A DNA stretch of 48,278 nucleotides. It comes from an uncultured Alistipes sp. (GTDB lineage Bacteria; Bacteroidota; Bacteroidia; Bacteroidales; UBA932). The position numbers and the translations under genes were made by a program. The stretch is from contig UQUN01000020.1 in assembly GCA_900544175.1 (NCBI GenBank), positions 1 to 48,278 on the forward strand, written 5' to 3'. The notes under the pieces were generated by a model that worked only from the letters and a program-made list of their open reading frames with translations, made no database searches and was not told the origin of the DNA. This document shows, one piece after another, positions 15,544-23,680 of this stretch (positions are counted from its first letter, which is position 1; every line of letters begins with the position of its first letter).

Positions 15544-17877
15544 TCAATCTTTTCTTAAAGCCAGCGCCAGATTGGTGTTCATCAGCTGCACGGCCCGGTA
15601 TGAGATGGAAAGCGCGGCTATCACCCCCACGATGAGCAGGGCCAGCAGGTATATCCACCAGTGGTTGTCAATGCGGTAGGAGTAGGTCTGCAGCCAGCGT
15701 CCGGTGTAGGTGTAAATCAGAGGAGTGGCAATGACCGCGGCAATCAGCGAGGCCGACAGGAAGCTGGCGAGGGTATGGGTGTAGATTTCCAGCCGGGGGC
15801 AGCCCATAATCTTGCGGATGGCGGTGCTCTTGGCCCTCTGACGGGCGTAGTAGGTGCTCATGGCGACCATGGCCATGACCGTCAGGACGATGGTCAGCAG
15901 GGCGAAAAGGCTGGTGAGCCTGAGGCTGCGGTCCTCCGAAGCATAGGCCCTGCGGTAGATCTCCTCGTAGGTCCTCACCGTGACATCCAGTTCCGGTTTC
16001 TCAGCAGCGTACAGCTCCTGTATAGCACGCACCGCGTCGGCCGGGTCGCCGTTGACCTTGACCACTAAGGACATAAGATTCCCGATGTATTCAGACTGAA
16101 CAGGCTGTACCGTCCAGATCAGCAGGTCATTGCCAGCGGAATTGGCATTGCCGAGCAAGAGGTCGTCGATGATGCCGCAGACCCTGATTGCCCCGTTGTC
16201 AAACTCGAACTGAGTCATGTCCAGACCATATCCTAAAGCAGCGGCGGCCCTGCGGGTAAAATAGCTGGTATTCGGCAGAGGGTCGGAGTTCTGACTGAGA
16301 ACCTTCACTCCTAAAAGACGCAGCGCCGTAGTATCGCCGCCATACATCACTATGTTGTATCGGTTCCCGTCTATCTGCACTCCCCAGTAAAACCTCCTAT
16401 TCCCGGCCGGACAGCCCTGCACCCATCCGGCATCTGCCACGCACGGCAGGGATTTGAGCCGGTCCTTGAGAAAATCGTCCGGATCCTGAGTGTTGGAGAC
16501 GGTCACATCCACCAGGGAATCCCGGGTATAGCCCATGGGCCTCTCCACCATGTGGCGCAGCTGCAGGAACATGGCAATGGCTATTGCGATGGCCCCGATG
16601 GCTGCTGTATTCTGGACAACGAGGAAAATCCTTCCGAGCACCATCCTGCCGGTCCGTGTAAACTCGCCCCTGACTATGTCGATCGGCCTGTAGCGGGAAA
16701 CCATCAGGGCCGGGATGATACCGGCAATGACAGACAGCAGCACGATGACTCCAGTCCATAGAGCGGCGGTGCCCCAGGTCAGGGACGACAGCGGACTGTA
16801 ATTTTTCCCGATAAGGGCACTGAACATAGGGGCGGCGGCCTCAGCCAGGACAAATCCGAGGACGAACGATACGGCCGTCACGACAAAGGACTCCCCGATG
16901 TAGCGGAGGATGACACCCCCGCGGGAAGAGCCTATCAGCCTGCGCGTCGCCATCTCCTTGACTCTGAACCCCACCTGGGCAGTGGTCAGCGAGATATAGT
17001 TGAGCAGGGCGAATACCAGCAGCAGCACTCCGGCGGCAGTGACCAGCCGCAGCATGTCCCGGTTGACGATATTCTCGAAAAAGGCGCGGGAGGTGGCTCC
17101 TGTCCCGTAGTGTATCTTCTTGAACGGCACGAGATTGTACTCCGTGCAGACACCTGAGATATACATCTCGTCGCTCTCCTTCAGGATGCCTAGGATTTCC
17201 CGGCCCAGCCAGTTCACGTCAGCACCTTCCCGGACCTTGTAGAAGGTCACCGTAGAGCCGTAACCGTTGCGCGTCAGATGAGGCAGGAATCTCTCCAGCA
17301 TATCCAGGCGGTAGATCATGTCGCACCCGGGCAGCACGGTCCGTTCCATATCCTCGAACACTCCCGTTATAGTCAGCGTAATCTTCCCGTCCCCGGCCGT
17401 TATGTCGATGCCGTTGCCCACCGCATTGCCCCCGGGGAAATATGTATTCGCAAAGGACTGCGAGACAATGACCGAGCCCACAGCCTCCAGGGCCCCTTTC
17501 CTGTCACCTGCCGCCATAGGAAGCGGGATGAGTGATAGGAAATTGGAATCCACGCAGAGGGCATTCTGCACCATGGTCCTGTCCCCGACCAACACACTCA
17601 GGTCCCACCCGTCAACGGACATGGTGCCGACTGTCCGGCAGACAGCCTCGATATCCGGATAGCGGCCCTCCACAGCCCCCTTGACGGTACCGCTGAGACT
17701 GAAGAACTCCACATCAGAACCGACATAGACATCGTCACCGACAAACGTGTCGTAACTGCGTTCCTGAGTCACGTAGGTACCTATGAAGATAATGAATGCC
17801 AAGGCGATGGCCATGCCGGCCACCTCTATTACCGTATAGAGTCTGTTGCGCGAAATGAACCGTAAAAACGATTTCAT
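15544..17877 (-). CDS. MacB/FtsX-type ABC transporter permease
   Basis: The product is 777 residues. An N-terminal TM (about 16-37) is followed by a periplasmic MacB_PCD-like domain, a three-TM FtsX block (about 280-425, containing RVKEMATRRLIGSSRGGVILRY). Then come another TM, a second periplasmic domain and a second FtsX block with the AIRKIMGCP signature near the C-terminus. This duplicated layout is typical of Bacteroidota FtsX-like permeases that work as mechanotransmitters for lipoprotein, peptide or drug export. No ABC ATPase lies in this window, so the partner must be encoded elsewhere. It sits between the GLPGLI genes and the TonB-receptor gene, 93 bp from the latter's ATG. A TAACTTTG box at 17904-17897 suggests partly separate transcription. 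Confidence 0.9.
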   Translation of the reverse strand: MKSFLRFISRNRLYTVIEVAGMAIALAFIIFIGTYVTQERSYDTFVGDDVYVGSDVEFFSLSGTVKGAVEGRYPDIEAVCRTVGTMSVDGWDLSVLVGDRTMVQNALCVDSNFLSLIPLPMAAGDRKGALEAVGSVIVSQSFANTYFPGGNAVGNGIDITAGDGKITLTITGVFEDMERTVLPGCDMIYRLDMLERFLPHLTRNGYGSTVTFYKVREGADVNWLGREILGILKESDEMYISGVCTEYNLVPFKKIHYGTGATSRAFFENIVNRDMLRLVTAAGVLLLVFALLNYISLTTAQVGFRVKEMATRRLIGSSRGGVILRYIGESFVVTAVSFVLGFVLAEAAAPMFSALIGKNYSPLSSLTWGTAALWTGVIVLLSVIAGIIPALMVSRYRPIDIVRGEFTRTGRMVLGRIFLVVQNTAAIGAIAIAIAMFLQLRHMVERPMGYTRDSLVDVTVSNTQDPDDFLKDRLKSLPCVADAGWVQGCPAGNRRFYWGVQIDGNRYNIVMYGGDTTALRLLGVKVLSQNSDPLPNTSYFTRRAAAALGYGLDMTQFEFDNGAIRVCGIIDDLLLGNANSAGNDLLIWTVQPVQSEYIGNLMSLVVKVNGDPADAVRAIQELYAAEKPELDVTVRTYEEIYRRAYASEDRSLRLTSLFALLTIVLTVMAMVAMSTYYARQRAKSTAIRKIMGCPRLEIYTHTLASFLSASLIAAVIATPLIYTYTGRWLQTYSYRIDNHWWIYLLALLIVGVIAALSISYRAVQLMNTNLALALRKD

Positions 17878-17896
17878 AATTTCATCTGTTTTTTTC

Positions 17897-17904
17897 CAAA
17901 GTTA
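17897..17904 (-). promoter_or_regulatory. Possible internal promoter of the permease gene
   Basis: The minus strand reads TAACTTTG, 19 bp before the permease ATG, matching TAnnTTTG. No phased TTAA repeats accompany it, unlike the other two leftward promoters of the cluster. Confidence 0.45.
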
Positions 17905-18015
17905 AGAAAATATTCTTAGGTTTAGTCGGAGGCACGGCATTTTCTGAGAAACCGCATACATCCACGTGGCCGTACACACGCGGTCATACTTGACCGGAAG
18001 CGGGAATACCCCGCA

Positions 18016-18062
18016 ATGACACCCACAACGGCACCGAAATACGGAATTTGCTGCCGTTGCAG
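18016..18062. repeat. REP-like palindromic repeat, copy B
   Basis: Perfect 8-bp arms CAACGGCA (18026-18033) and TGCCGTTG (18052-18059) flank an 18-nt spacer that itself contains AAAT/ATTT symmetry. It lies in the 220-bp gap between the second GLPGLI gene and the permease gene. Confidence 0.65.
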
Positions 18063-18097
18063 TACCAGAAGAGAAAACTTTCGCACGCAGGAAGCCG

Positions 18098-19045
18098 CTA
18101 TTCCACTATCTCCTGGAACCGGTACCTGAGGGCATTGACAAGCTTGGGGTTGTTGGGATCCACCTCCTTGCCGTTGTCGTCGGTAATCTTGATAAAGGTG
18201 ACATCCATGCCGGAAGTCACGAAACCTATCGGGTCCTCGATGTAGCGGCGCAGGGTGCGGTAGTACTTCCGCAGGTCGGTACGGACATACTGCTCGTCCG
18301 GTATCATCACGGGCAAATCCGGAACCTGCCGTATACCGGTCATCATGTATACGTACTGGCACTCCGTGTCGTACACGTGCATGATCAGACCGGGCAGACC
18401 GCAGAACTTCCACGGGCCCTCGGATACCGGCAGTTCCGGTGCGAACCAGACCACGTAGTCCCTGCCCCGGAAGGAGCACTCCGCACGGCGCACCCGGTAG
18501 CCCAGCATCTCCTTCCATTCATCGCACACCTTCCAGCCGAAATCCGGCACGGGTTCCTCCACCTCGAACCAGTCCAGCATCTCGTCTATCATCGTCATCC
18601 GCCCGATCTTGGGCCAGTTCTTGAAAATCTGCACCGACGTGCCGCCTTTCACATCCCCGACAGAGGAGAAGTCCAAGCTGCCGGCATTCACCAGCGAGGT
18701 TATCAGCGAGTCGCGGTAATAGTTGTTGTAGCTGTAGAAACGCGAGACTCCCGAAGGCCCGCCGCATTGCAGCAGCATCACTTCATCGGAAATATCCGTA
18801 CTGTCACCGGAGAGCAACGTCCCCTCCGGCGTCATCCTGGTTCCCGAAATCGTATCCTGCAGCCAGGCATAGCGGTAGGTGCATTCTATCAGGGCAGTCC
18901 CTATCCGCTCGTAGCCCTGGGTCTTCTCATCTTCGGAAAAGACTGTCATAGTGTTCTGTCCCGCAACAACAACGGGAAACAACGTCAGTACCACGGCTAC
19001 AAGAGCAATCGCTTCCGCCATTCCCGGCTCCCAGACGCGCCGCAT
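18098..19045 (-). CDS. GLPGLI family protein (second copy)
   Basis: The family hallmark CGLPGLIMHVYD is present, preceded by the shared block YRVRRAECSFRGRDYVVWFAPELPVS; GLPGLI proteins are secreted Bacteroidota proteins of unknown role. The frame is open back to ATG 19162, 11 nt after the first GLPGLI gene. That N-terminus is odd, because its first 40 codons run through the palindromic repeat at 19058-19098. I prefer ATG 19045 (MRRVWEPGMAEAIALVAVV), which starts with positive charges and leads into a good signal peptide (cleavage near VVAGQN); ATG 19021 is a third option. The gene is paralogous to its neighbour across the whole mature region. It is about 315 residues from 19045. Confidence 0.85.
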   Translation of the reverse strand: MRRVWEPGMAEAIALVAVVLTLFPVVVAGQNTMTVFSEDEKTQGYERIGTALIECTYRYAWLQDTISGTRMTPEGTLLSGDSTDISDEVMLLQCGGPSGVSRFYSYNNYYRDSLITSLVNAGSLDFSSVGDVKGGTSVQIFKNWPKIGRMTMIDEMLDWFEVEEPVPDFGWKVCDEWKEMLGYRVRRAECSFRGRDYVVWFAPELPVSEGPWKFCGLPGLIMHVYDTECQYVYMMTGIRQVPDLPVMIPDEQYVRTDLRKYYRTLRRYIEDPIGFVTSGMDVTFIKITDDNGKEVDPNNPKLVNALRYRFQEIVE

Positions 19046-19057
19046 CTGTCTGCCATC

Positions 19058-19098
19058 ACCGCAACGGCACCGTTTTCCGGGATTCGCTGCCGCTGTGG
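19058..19098. repeat. REP-like palindromic repeat, copy C
   Basis: Arms CAACGGCA (19062-19069) and TGCCGCTG (19088-19095) with an 18-nt spacer; one mismatch in the stem. It lies between the two GLPGLI genes or, if the 19162 start is used, inside the second one's 5' end. Confidence 0.6.
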
Positions 19099-19173
19099 AA
19101 GGAGGTGTAGAAAATACGTAAAATGCGGATAGCATACGGGCGATAAATGTCATTTTTTCCATAAGCGATGGTT

Positions 19174-20097
19174 TTAAAGTATCTCCTGAAAATCGAATTT
19201 CAACTTGAACGGGTCGCTCCCGTCCGCAGGCTTGCTGACCCGTACGGCAGAGATGGCCGAAGCATCTATTTCGGACATTATCAGCATCGGATTCTCGGTG
19301 TAGCGGCGCAGGGTACGCAGGTACTTCTCCACATCGGTCCGGATATATTGCGCGTCGGGCATCTCCACCCGCAGGCCATCCTTCACCGTAAGTCCCTCCA
19401 GCACATAGCGGTACTGCATGTGCACATCATAGACTTCAAGGATAAGCCCCGGCAGACCGCAGAACTTCCAGGGCCCGTCCGACACCGGCAGTTCCGGCGC
19501 GAACCAAGCCACATAGTCCCTGCCCCGGAACGTACATTCCGCCCGGCGTACCCGGTAGCCCAGCACCTCCTTCCATTCATCGCACACTTTCCAGCCGAAA
19601 TCCGGCACCTGCTCCTCAACCAGGTAATTATCCGCCCCCACGACATCGGTCGAGGTCATCCGTCCCGGCTCGGGGAAATGCTTGTACACTGTAAATGCAG
19701 TACCGGAAGGCAGTGACCACACGTCAAAAGCCGCCCCGCCACCTCCGTCAGCGGCCAGCATCAGCGAATCCAGGTAAAACTTGTCATAGCTGTAAAAACG
19801 GGAGACTCCGGAAGGTCCGCCGCACTGCAGCAGCATCATACCCCGCTCCAGAGCAGCACTGTCCCCGGAGAGCAGGCCGCCGTCCGGCGACATCCGGGCC
19901 GTAGTATCCTTCAGCCAGAAATAACCGTAGCGGCATTCGAGCCGGGCCGTACCGATACCGTCCATCCTGTAAGCCACCGGCTTGATCATGATCTGAATCG
20001 ACTGGCACAGGCCGTCGGCGGGAGAAATAGCCATAGGCAGCAGGGTCCCGAGGAACCATGCCGCAGCATAAAACATTGCAAGGGGAATTTTTCTCAT
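19174..20097 (-). CDS. GLPGLI family protein (first copy)
   Basis: The product is 307 residues with a signal peptide (MRKIPLAMFYAAAWFLGTLL, cleavage probably near GLCQS). The family motif CGLPGLILEVYD is near 220, and the block VCDEWKEVLGYRVRRAEC is nearly identical to the second copy. It is the first gene of the leftward cluster GLPGLI-GLPGLI-permease-TonB receptor, divergent from the kinase/regulator pair. Its own promoter carries three phased TTAA-type repeats. Members of this family are predicted to be exported; no activity is established to my knowledge. The two copies probably arose by tandem duplication. Confidence 0.9.
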   Translation of the reverse strand: MRKIPLAMFYAAAWFLGTLLPMAISPADGLCQSIQIMIKPVAYRMDGIGTARLECRYGYFWLKDTTARMSPDGGLLSGDSAALERGMMLLQCGGPSGVSRFYSYDKFYLDSLMLAADGGGGAAFDVWSLPSGTAFTVYKHFPEPGRMTSTDVVGADNYLVEEQVPDFGWKVCDEWKEVLGYRVRRAECTFRGRDYVAWFAPELPVSDGPWKFCGLPGLILEVYDVHMQYRYVLEGLTVKDGLRVEMPDAQYIRTDVEKYLRTLRRYTENPMLIMSEIDASAISAVRVSKPADGSDPFKLKFDFQEIL

Positions 20098-20126
20098 ATC
20101 ATAAACTTTTAATCGTTTTCTGACTG

Positions 20127-20193
20127 CAAAATTACCGGCATGACTCCTTTCCCAAGGTCAACGAATGCCTAACAAATGTTAACAACCCTTAAC
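20127..20193 (-). promoter_or_regulatory. GLPGLI operon promoter with phased TAAC repeats
   Basis: The -7 box on the minus strand is TAATTTTG (20134-20127), 29 nt before the ATG. Plus-strand TAAC occurs at 20170-20173, 20180-20183 and 20190-20193, exactly 10 bp apart, with a further CAAC at 20159-20162. The TTAA-equivalent nearest the box starts 42 bp from the box edge, versus 41 bp at the TonB-receptor promoter. Read toward the gene the core is TTAA(C/G)-N5-TTAAC. Confidence 0.7.
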
Positions 20194-20212
20194 CTCCCGG
20201 AGACGGACTGTG

Positions 20213-20261
20213 TTAACGAATGTTAATTTCTGCAAATGTCCGGAAACCATGCGTATATTTG
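20213..20261 (+). promoter_or_regulatory. Kinase/regulator promoter with TTAAC-N5-TTAA
   Basis: TTAAC at 20213-20217 and TTAAT at 20223-20227 are 10 bp apart. The -7 box TATATTTG is at 20254-20261, only 7 nt from the kinase ATG at 20269. It shares the 171-bp divergent region with the GLPGLI promoter, which supports autoregulation by the regulator encoded downstream. Confidence 0.65.
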
Positions 20262-20268
20262 CAGGACC

Positions 20269-21822
20269 ATGCAGAGCAGACGTACATTCATCATTGTGGG
20301 CACTGCCGTAGGAGCGGCCCTTGTCACAGCCCTCACCCTTACGGTGATCTGGCTCATAGTATCGTACCGGGACAGGCAGAATGAGTTCGAGGAAAGGGTG
20401 AGCTCGGCCCTGGACGAAGCCGTGGCATCAGAAAGAGATGCCCGCCAGGCCGAGGGAAGAAGCCTGGTCATGATCCAGACAGATACCACAGACGGTCAGG
20501 ACATATTTCAGGAATTACTGGCAAATATCTCAGTCGAGGAGATTGCCTCCATCAAAGTCTACAAAAGCGGGACAGCATACACCGACGCCATCCGCCGCAT
20601 CATGGCAACTGTACCGGATACCGACAGCCTGACCGGTTTCCGCACGTCCAACTTCCTGCTGACATTCTACGCCATGCTGCGGTACAAGGACATATCCTAC
20701 CCCTGTTCGGTCTCCGTCGGAACCGAAGCCTTGGATACTGCCGGCATGAACATATCGATGGATTCCCTGATGCATTTTCTCGAAGGATTCGGCCCGGACG
20801 TAAAAATTACCGGATCTTTCACCGTCACACCTGACAGGGACTCCGTGTCAAGGATCCTGTACTCCGACAGCACAGTCATAGACCGGCCGCTGACATTTAT
20901 CCGCACGATATATACAGGTGATTCCACGCCACGCATAGTCTGTACCGTGCAGATGACCAACCCCTCCCGTGACTTTCTCCGCCAGATGGCCGGCCTCATC
21001 ACCGGCATCTTCACCATTGCCGTCATCCTGTGCTTCAGCTACATCTACCTGCTGCGCACCGTCTTCCGCCAGAAGACCCTCAGTGAGATGCGCCGGGATC
21101 TGACCCACAACATCACGCACGAACTCAAGACTCCCATTGCCACCGCCACCGCAGCCAGCGAAGCCCTGCTCGACTATTCTGCCGACGAGGATCCCGAACG
21201 CCGGCACCGCTACCTCTGCATCATCCGGGACCAGCTCTGCTCCCTGTCCGCAATGGTGGGCCGCATCCTCGACATTTCCCTGCAGGAGCGGGACGATTTC
21301 TCCCTGAGTCCAGCCCCGTGCGACCTCTGCGGACTGCTCCATCGCCTGTGCACGGAACTGACCGTCAGCACAGAAGGCCGGGCACATATTTCAGAGGACT
21401 ACCCTTCCGGACCGACAACCGTCGATGCCGACGCATTCCACCTATCCGCCGCCATCTCCAACATCCTGGACAATGCGGTCAAATACTCCACCGCCTCCCC
21501 CGAAATCACCGTCCGCCTCCGCCACAGCCCCGACAGCCGTAACGTCCGCATCGAAATACAGGACAACGGCATCGGAATCCCTCCGTCCCAGCGCCGCCGC
21601 ATCTTCGAGAAATACTACCGCATCCCCACAGGCGACGTGCAGAATGTCAGGGGCTTCGGCATCGGTCTCTACTACACCCGGCTCGTAGTGGAAAAGCATG
21701 GCGGCACCGTCAGCGTCAGCCCCGCACCCGGCGGCGGTTCGATATTCACCGTCACCATTCCAGTGCATGACGGAAATTTCTCATCGGGTACCGAAGGAAC
21801 TCAGGACAATCAGCGGAAATGA
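20269..21822 (+). CDS. Membrane sensor histidine kinase (HisKA/HATPase)
   Basis: I chose ATG 20269 (MQSRRTFIIVGTAVGAAL) over the ATG at 20236 because a TATATTTG promoter box sits between them and a TM begins right away. The product is 517 residues: TM1 about 8-32, a periplasmic sensor region about 33-240 with no family I recognise, TM2 about 240-263. The HisKA box is DLTHNITHELKTPIATA (His284). HATPase_c follows, with N-box ISNILDNAVKYS, G1 DNGIGIPPSQ, F-box IFEKYYRI and G2 GFGIGLYYT. Its stop overlaps the regulator start by 4 nt (ATGA), so the two are translationally coupled. The class is EnvZ/PhoR-like. It is likely the sensor for the divergent GLPGLI cluster. Confidence 0.93.
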   Translation: MQSRRTFIIVGTAVGAALVTALTLTVIWLIVSYRDRQNEFEERVSSALDEAVASERDARQAEGRSLVMIQTDTTDGQDIFQELLANISVEEIASIKVYKSGTAYTDAIRRIMATVPDTDSLTGFRTSNFLLTFYAMLRYKDISYPCSVSVGTEALDTAGMNISMDSLMHFLEGFGPDVKITGSFTVTPDRDSVSRILYSDSTVIDRPLTFIRTIYTGDSTPRIVCTVQMTNPSRDFLRQMAGLITGIFTIAVILCFSYIYLLRTVFRQKTLSEMRRDLTHNITHELKTPIATATAASEALLDYSADEDPERRHRYLCIIRDQLCSLSAMVGRILDISLQERDDFSLSPAPCDLCGLLHRLCTELTVSTEGRAHISEDYPSGPTTVDADAFHLSAAISNILDNAVKYSTASPEITVRLRHSPDSRNVRIEIQDNGIGIPPSQRRRIFEKYYRIPTGDVQNVRGFGIGLYYTRLVVEKHGGTVSVSPAPGGGSIFTVTIPVHDGNFSSGTEGTQDNQRK

Positions 21823-22556
21823 CGACAGAGATCATGGACAATATGGACAATAACGGGAAAATACGGCTGCTACTCGTCGAAGACGAGCGGACCTTAGCCG
21901 GCATCGTCACCGACATCCTCTCGGAAAAGGGCTTTGAGGTACGCTGCGCCTACAACGGGGCAGACGGGCTGAGCGCTGCGGAACAGTTCCGGCCGGAGGT
22001 CATTGTCACCGACATCATGATGCCCACGATGGACGGATTCACCTTCATCAAGCGGCTGCGGGAAGAAGGTATCTGCAGCGACGATGTACCTGTACTCTTC
22101 CTCTCAGCCCGTTCCGGAGCGGAGGACGTGGTGCACGGCTTCGAGCTCGGGGCACAGGACTACATCCGCAAGCCGTTCGCCATGAGCGAGCTGATAGTGC
22201 GGATCCACTCGCTGCTCGGACGCCAGAGGACCAATACGGCAGCACGGAACTCTTCCCCCATTGTTCTCGGACGATACACATTCGACCCGTCCAACGGCGT
22301 TCTGAGCATGGATGACGGCAGCCGCACCGTCCTGCCCTCCCGCGAAGCAGAACTCCTCTCACTGCTCGCATCCCGTCTCGGAGAAACAGTACCCAATACC
22401 ATTATCCTCAAACAGCTCTGGGGCGACAACGACTATTTTTCCACCCGCAGCCTCAATGTCCACATCACCCGCCTCCGCAAACGTCTCGCCGCCGATCCCT
22501 ACGTCACAATCACCAGCCACCGCGGCATCGGCTATTGTCTCCGTGTTACTGTCTGA
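21819..22556 (+). CDS. OmpR/PhoB-family response regulator
   Basis: The product is 245 residues. The receiver has acidic residues in LLLVEDE, phospho-acceptor Asp65 (VIVTDIMMPTMDG), a Ser/Thr switch region (VLFLSARSG) and the conserved Lys (DYIRKPF). The C-terminal winged helix is of the Trans_reg_C type (REAELLSLLASRLGE, LKQLWGDNDYFSTRSLNVHI, RGIGYCL). Such regulators bind tandem direct repeats about 10-11 bp apart. The TTAAC-N5-TTAAC arrays at the three promoters of this cluster fit that. The start overlaps the kinase stop. Confidence 0.94.
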   Translation: MTTEIMDNMDNNGKIRLLLVEDERTLAGIVTDILSEKGFEVRCAYNGADGLSAAEQFRPEVIVTDIMMPTMDGFTFIKRLREEGICSDDVPVLFLSARSGAEDVVHGFELGAQDYIRKPFAMSELIVRIHSLLGRQRTNTAARNSSPIVLGRYTFDPSNGVLSMDDGSRTVLPSREAELLSLLASRLGETVPNTIILKQLWGDNDYFSTRSLNVHITRLRKRLAADPYVTITSHRGIGYCLRVTV

Positions 22557-22671
22557 TAAATTCGTTAAAAGCTCTGCTTATTACTTGCCTAAGGGTACTT
22601 TGATTATCCGAGTGTTGCAGCCAAGTGACGACAAAACACAAAGTCGTACGTCATGTAAATCAGGTAACGCC

Positions 22672-23421
22672 TCAGCGAAGCGCATCCACTGCCCTTCGCA
22701 CTGTATCCTCATCGCTGTGGACGACTGTCTCCCCGCAGGCGATACCGGACAGCACGCGCATTCCGGACTTGTGCCGTATGGTGGCCGACAGATGAAGCTC
22801 GCTTACTCCGGTCTGCAGGGCAAGGTCGCGGATATTGGTCGGATTTATTCCCGACCCAGGCATGATTATAAGTGGCTTGCGTGAGCTGCCTGTACGATTG
22901 GCCATCATCGCCTGCATACGGGATATCGTCTCACGTCCCTCCCAGGCTGTCTGGCATCCGCCGGAAGTCAGCACGCGGTCGTAACCCAATGAAGCGACTT
23001 CCTCAAGAGCATCGTATATACCGTCTGCACAGTCTATTGCCCTATGAAACGTTGTCGACAGTCCGTATCTGCGGGCCTCCTTCAGCCATTCGGCAGCCGC
23101 AGTCCGGTCCACTTTCGCATCCGCTGTCAATGCACCTACCACAACACCCTGTACACCTGCCTGCGCGCACAGCGCTATATCGCGTGTCACGGTCTCCACT
23201 TCGTAGGACGAATACAGGAAATCACCGGACCTCGGGCGGACAAGTACATTGACTGCAATAGTCAGTGCTGCCCTTACTCCTTGAATCAGCCCGTAGGAAG
23301 GAGTAACTCCTCCGGCATCCAGCTCGGAACACAGTTCTATTCTCATGGCACCGCCTCTCTGTGCGGCCAAAGCACTCTCGTATGACGGAGCACAAATCTC
23401 TACAATATAGTCGTTATGCAT
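22672..23421 (-). CDS. cutC: CutC family protein
   Basis: The product is 249 residues, the usual CutC length, with a TIM-barrel. Recognisable blocks are VEICAPSYESALAAQRGGAMRIELC, LVRPRSGDFLYS, VVGALTADAKVD, TFHRAIDC, VLTSGGCQTA and MPGSGINPTNI. CutC was first linked to copper homeostasis in E. coli, but its biochemical role is unsettled. A TACATTTG box (23445-23438) lies 16 bp before the ATG. It is tail-to-tail with the OmpR-type regulator; 115 bp between them show nothing notable. Confidence 0.93.
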   Translation of the reverse strand: MHNDYIVEICAPSYESALAAQRGGAMRIELCSELDAGGVTPSYGLIQGVRAALTIAVNVLVRPRSGDFLYSSYEVETVTRDIALCAQAGVQGVVVGALTADAKVDRTAAAEWLKEARRYGLSTTFHRAIDCADGIYDALEEVASLGYDRVLTSGGCQTAWEGRETISRMQAMMANRTGSSRKPLIIMPGSGINPTNIRDLALQTGVSELHLSATIRHKSGMRVLSGIACGETVVHSDEDTVRRAVDALR

Positions 23422-23437
23422 GTTCGCGTTTTTTCCG

Positions 23438-23445
23438 CAAATGTA
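23438..23445 (-). promoter_or_regulatory. cutC promoter, -7 box
   Basis: The minus strand reads TACATTTG, fitting TAnnTTTG, 16 nt before the cutC ATG. No -33 element is evident. Confidence 0.5.
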
Positions 23446-23500
23446 TAGCGTTTTCTGTCTATTTCTACCGGATGGATAAATATACGCGCTCTTTTCCTGT

Positions 23501-23515
23501 CACCTTCCGCAGGTG
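23501..23515. repeat. Short palindrome sharing a dispersed 13-mer
   Basis: CACCT-TCCGC-AGGTG forms a 5-bp hairpin (6 bp with the flanking T/A). CCTTCCGCAGGTG within it is identical to the left arm of the inverted repeat at 12246-12258. Confidence 0.45.
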
Positions 23516-23559
23516 AAATGGAGGTACTTGGCAATGCTGAGAACTCTTCTCTTGGAGAA

Positions 23560-23590
23560 AACCGGTCTCACTCTGCGGGCAAGACCGGTT
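23560..23590 (-). terminator. Possible terminator after trpS
   Basis: Perfect 9-bp arms AACCGGTCT (23560-23568) and AGACCGGTT (23582-23590) around a 13-nt loop. On the minus strand the stem is followed by TTCTCC, a weak T run. It lies 90 nt downstream of trpS. Confidence 0.45.
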
Positions 23591-23680
23591 ATTCCCATCT
23601 TCGGATGTCTTTACGAAAATATACAGTTATCTCCGATAAAGACCGGACACCATGAACTTCAAACTGGCTACATCTTACAC

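Noticed and set aside
17922..18518. 198-codon minus-strand ORF beyond the end of the second GLPGLI gene
   Set aside because: It is mostly an alternative frame of that gene and continues through the repeat at 18016-18062; no family resemblance.
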